Origin: Promethearchaeota archaeon
GTDB lineage: Archaea > Asgardarchaeota > Lokiarchaeia > Sigynarchaeales > SOKP01
Assembly: GCA_016839655.1 (NCBI GenBank)
Contig: JAEOTW010000079.1
Span: 1 to 5,616, forward strand
DNA: 5,616 nucleotides
Reading direction: 5' to 3'
This document shows positions 5,512 through 5,616 of this stretch, piece after piece. The notes beneath the pieces were generated by a model. That model did no database searches, had not been told where the DNA came from, and was given only the letters and a program-made list of their open reading frames with translations. A program made the position numbers and the translations under genes. Each line of letters opens with the position of its first letter. The stretch's first letter is position 1.

Positions 5512-5616
5512 AAATTTATATCATTGAAATCCATTTGCATAATTATCAGCATCAAATTTTTCTATTTTAATTTAGAATTTTAAGAAAATCCTTTCGAGAT
5601 TTTATACTTTTTAGTA

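Larger units (their letters stand above)
5365..5616. other. Gene-free right end with regulatory-looking repeats
   Basis: I find no convincing coding sequence in these 252 bases; stops are frequent in all frames read. They contain the candidate TATA box of the phosphatidyltransferase (5402-5408), the repeat GATCATA at 5454-5460 and again at 5465-5471, a TATA-like stretch at 5478-5488, and a perfect inverted repeat at 5492-5511. A weaker inverted repeat, AAAATC/GATTTT (5585-5590, 5598-5603), is followed by a T5 run near the window end. A gene starting or ending beyond the right edge may explain some of these signals. Confidence 0.5.

Noticed and set aside
5585..5610. AAAATC/GATTTT inverted repeat followed by a T-run as a terminator
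   Set aside because: The stem is A/T-dominated and short, the T-run does not follow it directly, and no gene is seen ending before it. Chance in AT-rich sequence is the simpler explanation.
1..5616. A complete novel multi-gene defence or mobile system
   Set aside because: Genes lie on both strands in short units with housekeeping-type families. There is no transposase, integrase, CRISPR repeat or nuclease. Only the truncated helicase hints at defence.

Overview
The window is AT-rich and gene-dense and looks archaeal. Candidate promoters are TATA/box A-like, good Shine-Dalgarno sites are scarce, and it carries a DUF364 protein and a TM1367-type cyclophilin-like protein of kinds common in archaea. 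Two adjacent, complete Ras/Rab-type small GTPases are the strongest taxonomic hint. Expanded families of such GTPases are a hallmark of Asgard archaea (Lokiarchaeota and relatives), so an Asgard genome fragment is the best guess. This is an inference from gene content; no marker gene is present.

Layout, left to right. (1) Positions 1-1400 (+) hold the C-terminal part of a large SNF2/RapA-type helicase, cut by the left edge. It opens at helicase motif VI and ends in a long lysine/glutamate-rich coiled coil. (2) It converges, with a 13-nt gap, on small GTPase A (1414-1950, -). Small GTPase B (2091-2618, -) lies 140 nt further right. The two are paralogues, both with intact G1-G5 motifs, an Arf-like WDIGGQ G3 box and no C-terminal cysteine. 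(3) Positions 2671-3483 (-) encode a DUF4213/DUF364 protein. An 82-nt AT-rich intergenic region separates it from a divergent cyclophilin-like gene (3566-3946, +). (4) A class I SAM-dependent methyltransferase with an N-terminal Trm112-like segment (4001-4819, +, TTG start) follows. It converges, with a 14-nt gap, on a CDP-alcohol phosphatidyltransferase (4834-5364, -), a membrane enzyme of phospholipid head-group synthesis. (5) The last 252 nt (5365-5616) show no convincing gene. They hold a probable promoter for the phosphatidyltransferase, a perfect 7-bp inverted repeat just after a TATA-like element, and an 11-bp-spaced direct repeat.

The genes look like a mosaic of short transcription units, not one operon. 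Membrane biology is a loose common theme for the GTPases and the phosphatidyltransferase, but nothing in the sequence ties them together. I see no CRISPR array, rRNA, tRNA, insertion sequence or complete recognisable defence system. The helicase fragment could belong to a defence locus extending left of the window, but that cannot be judged here.
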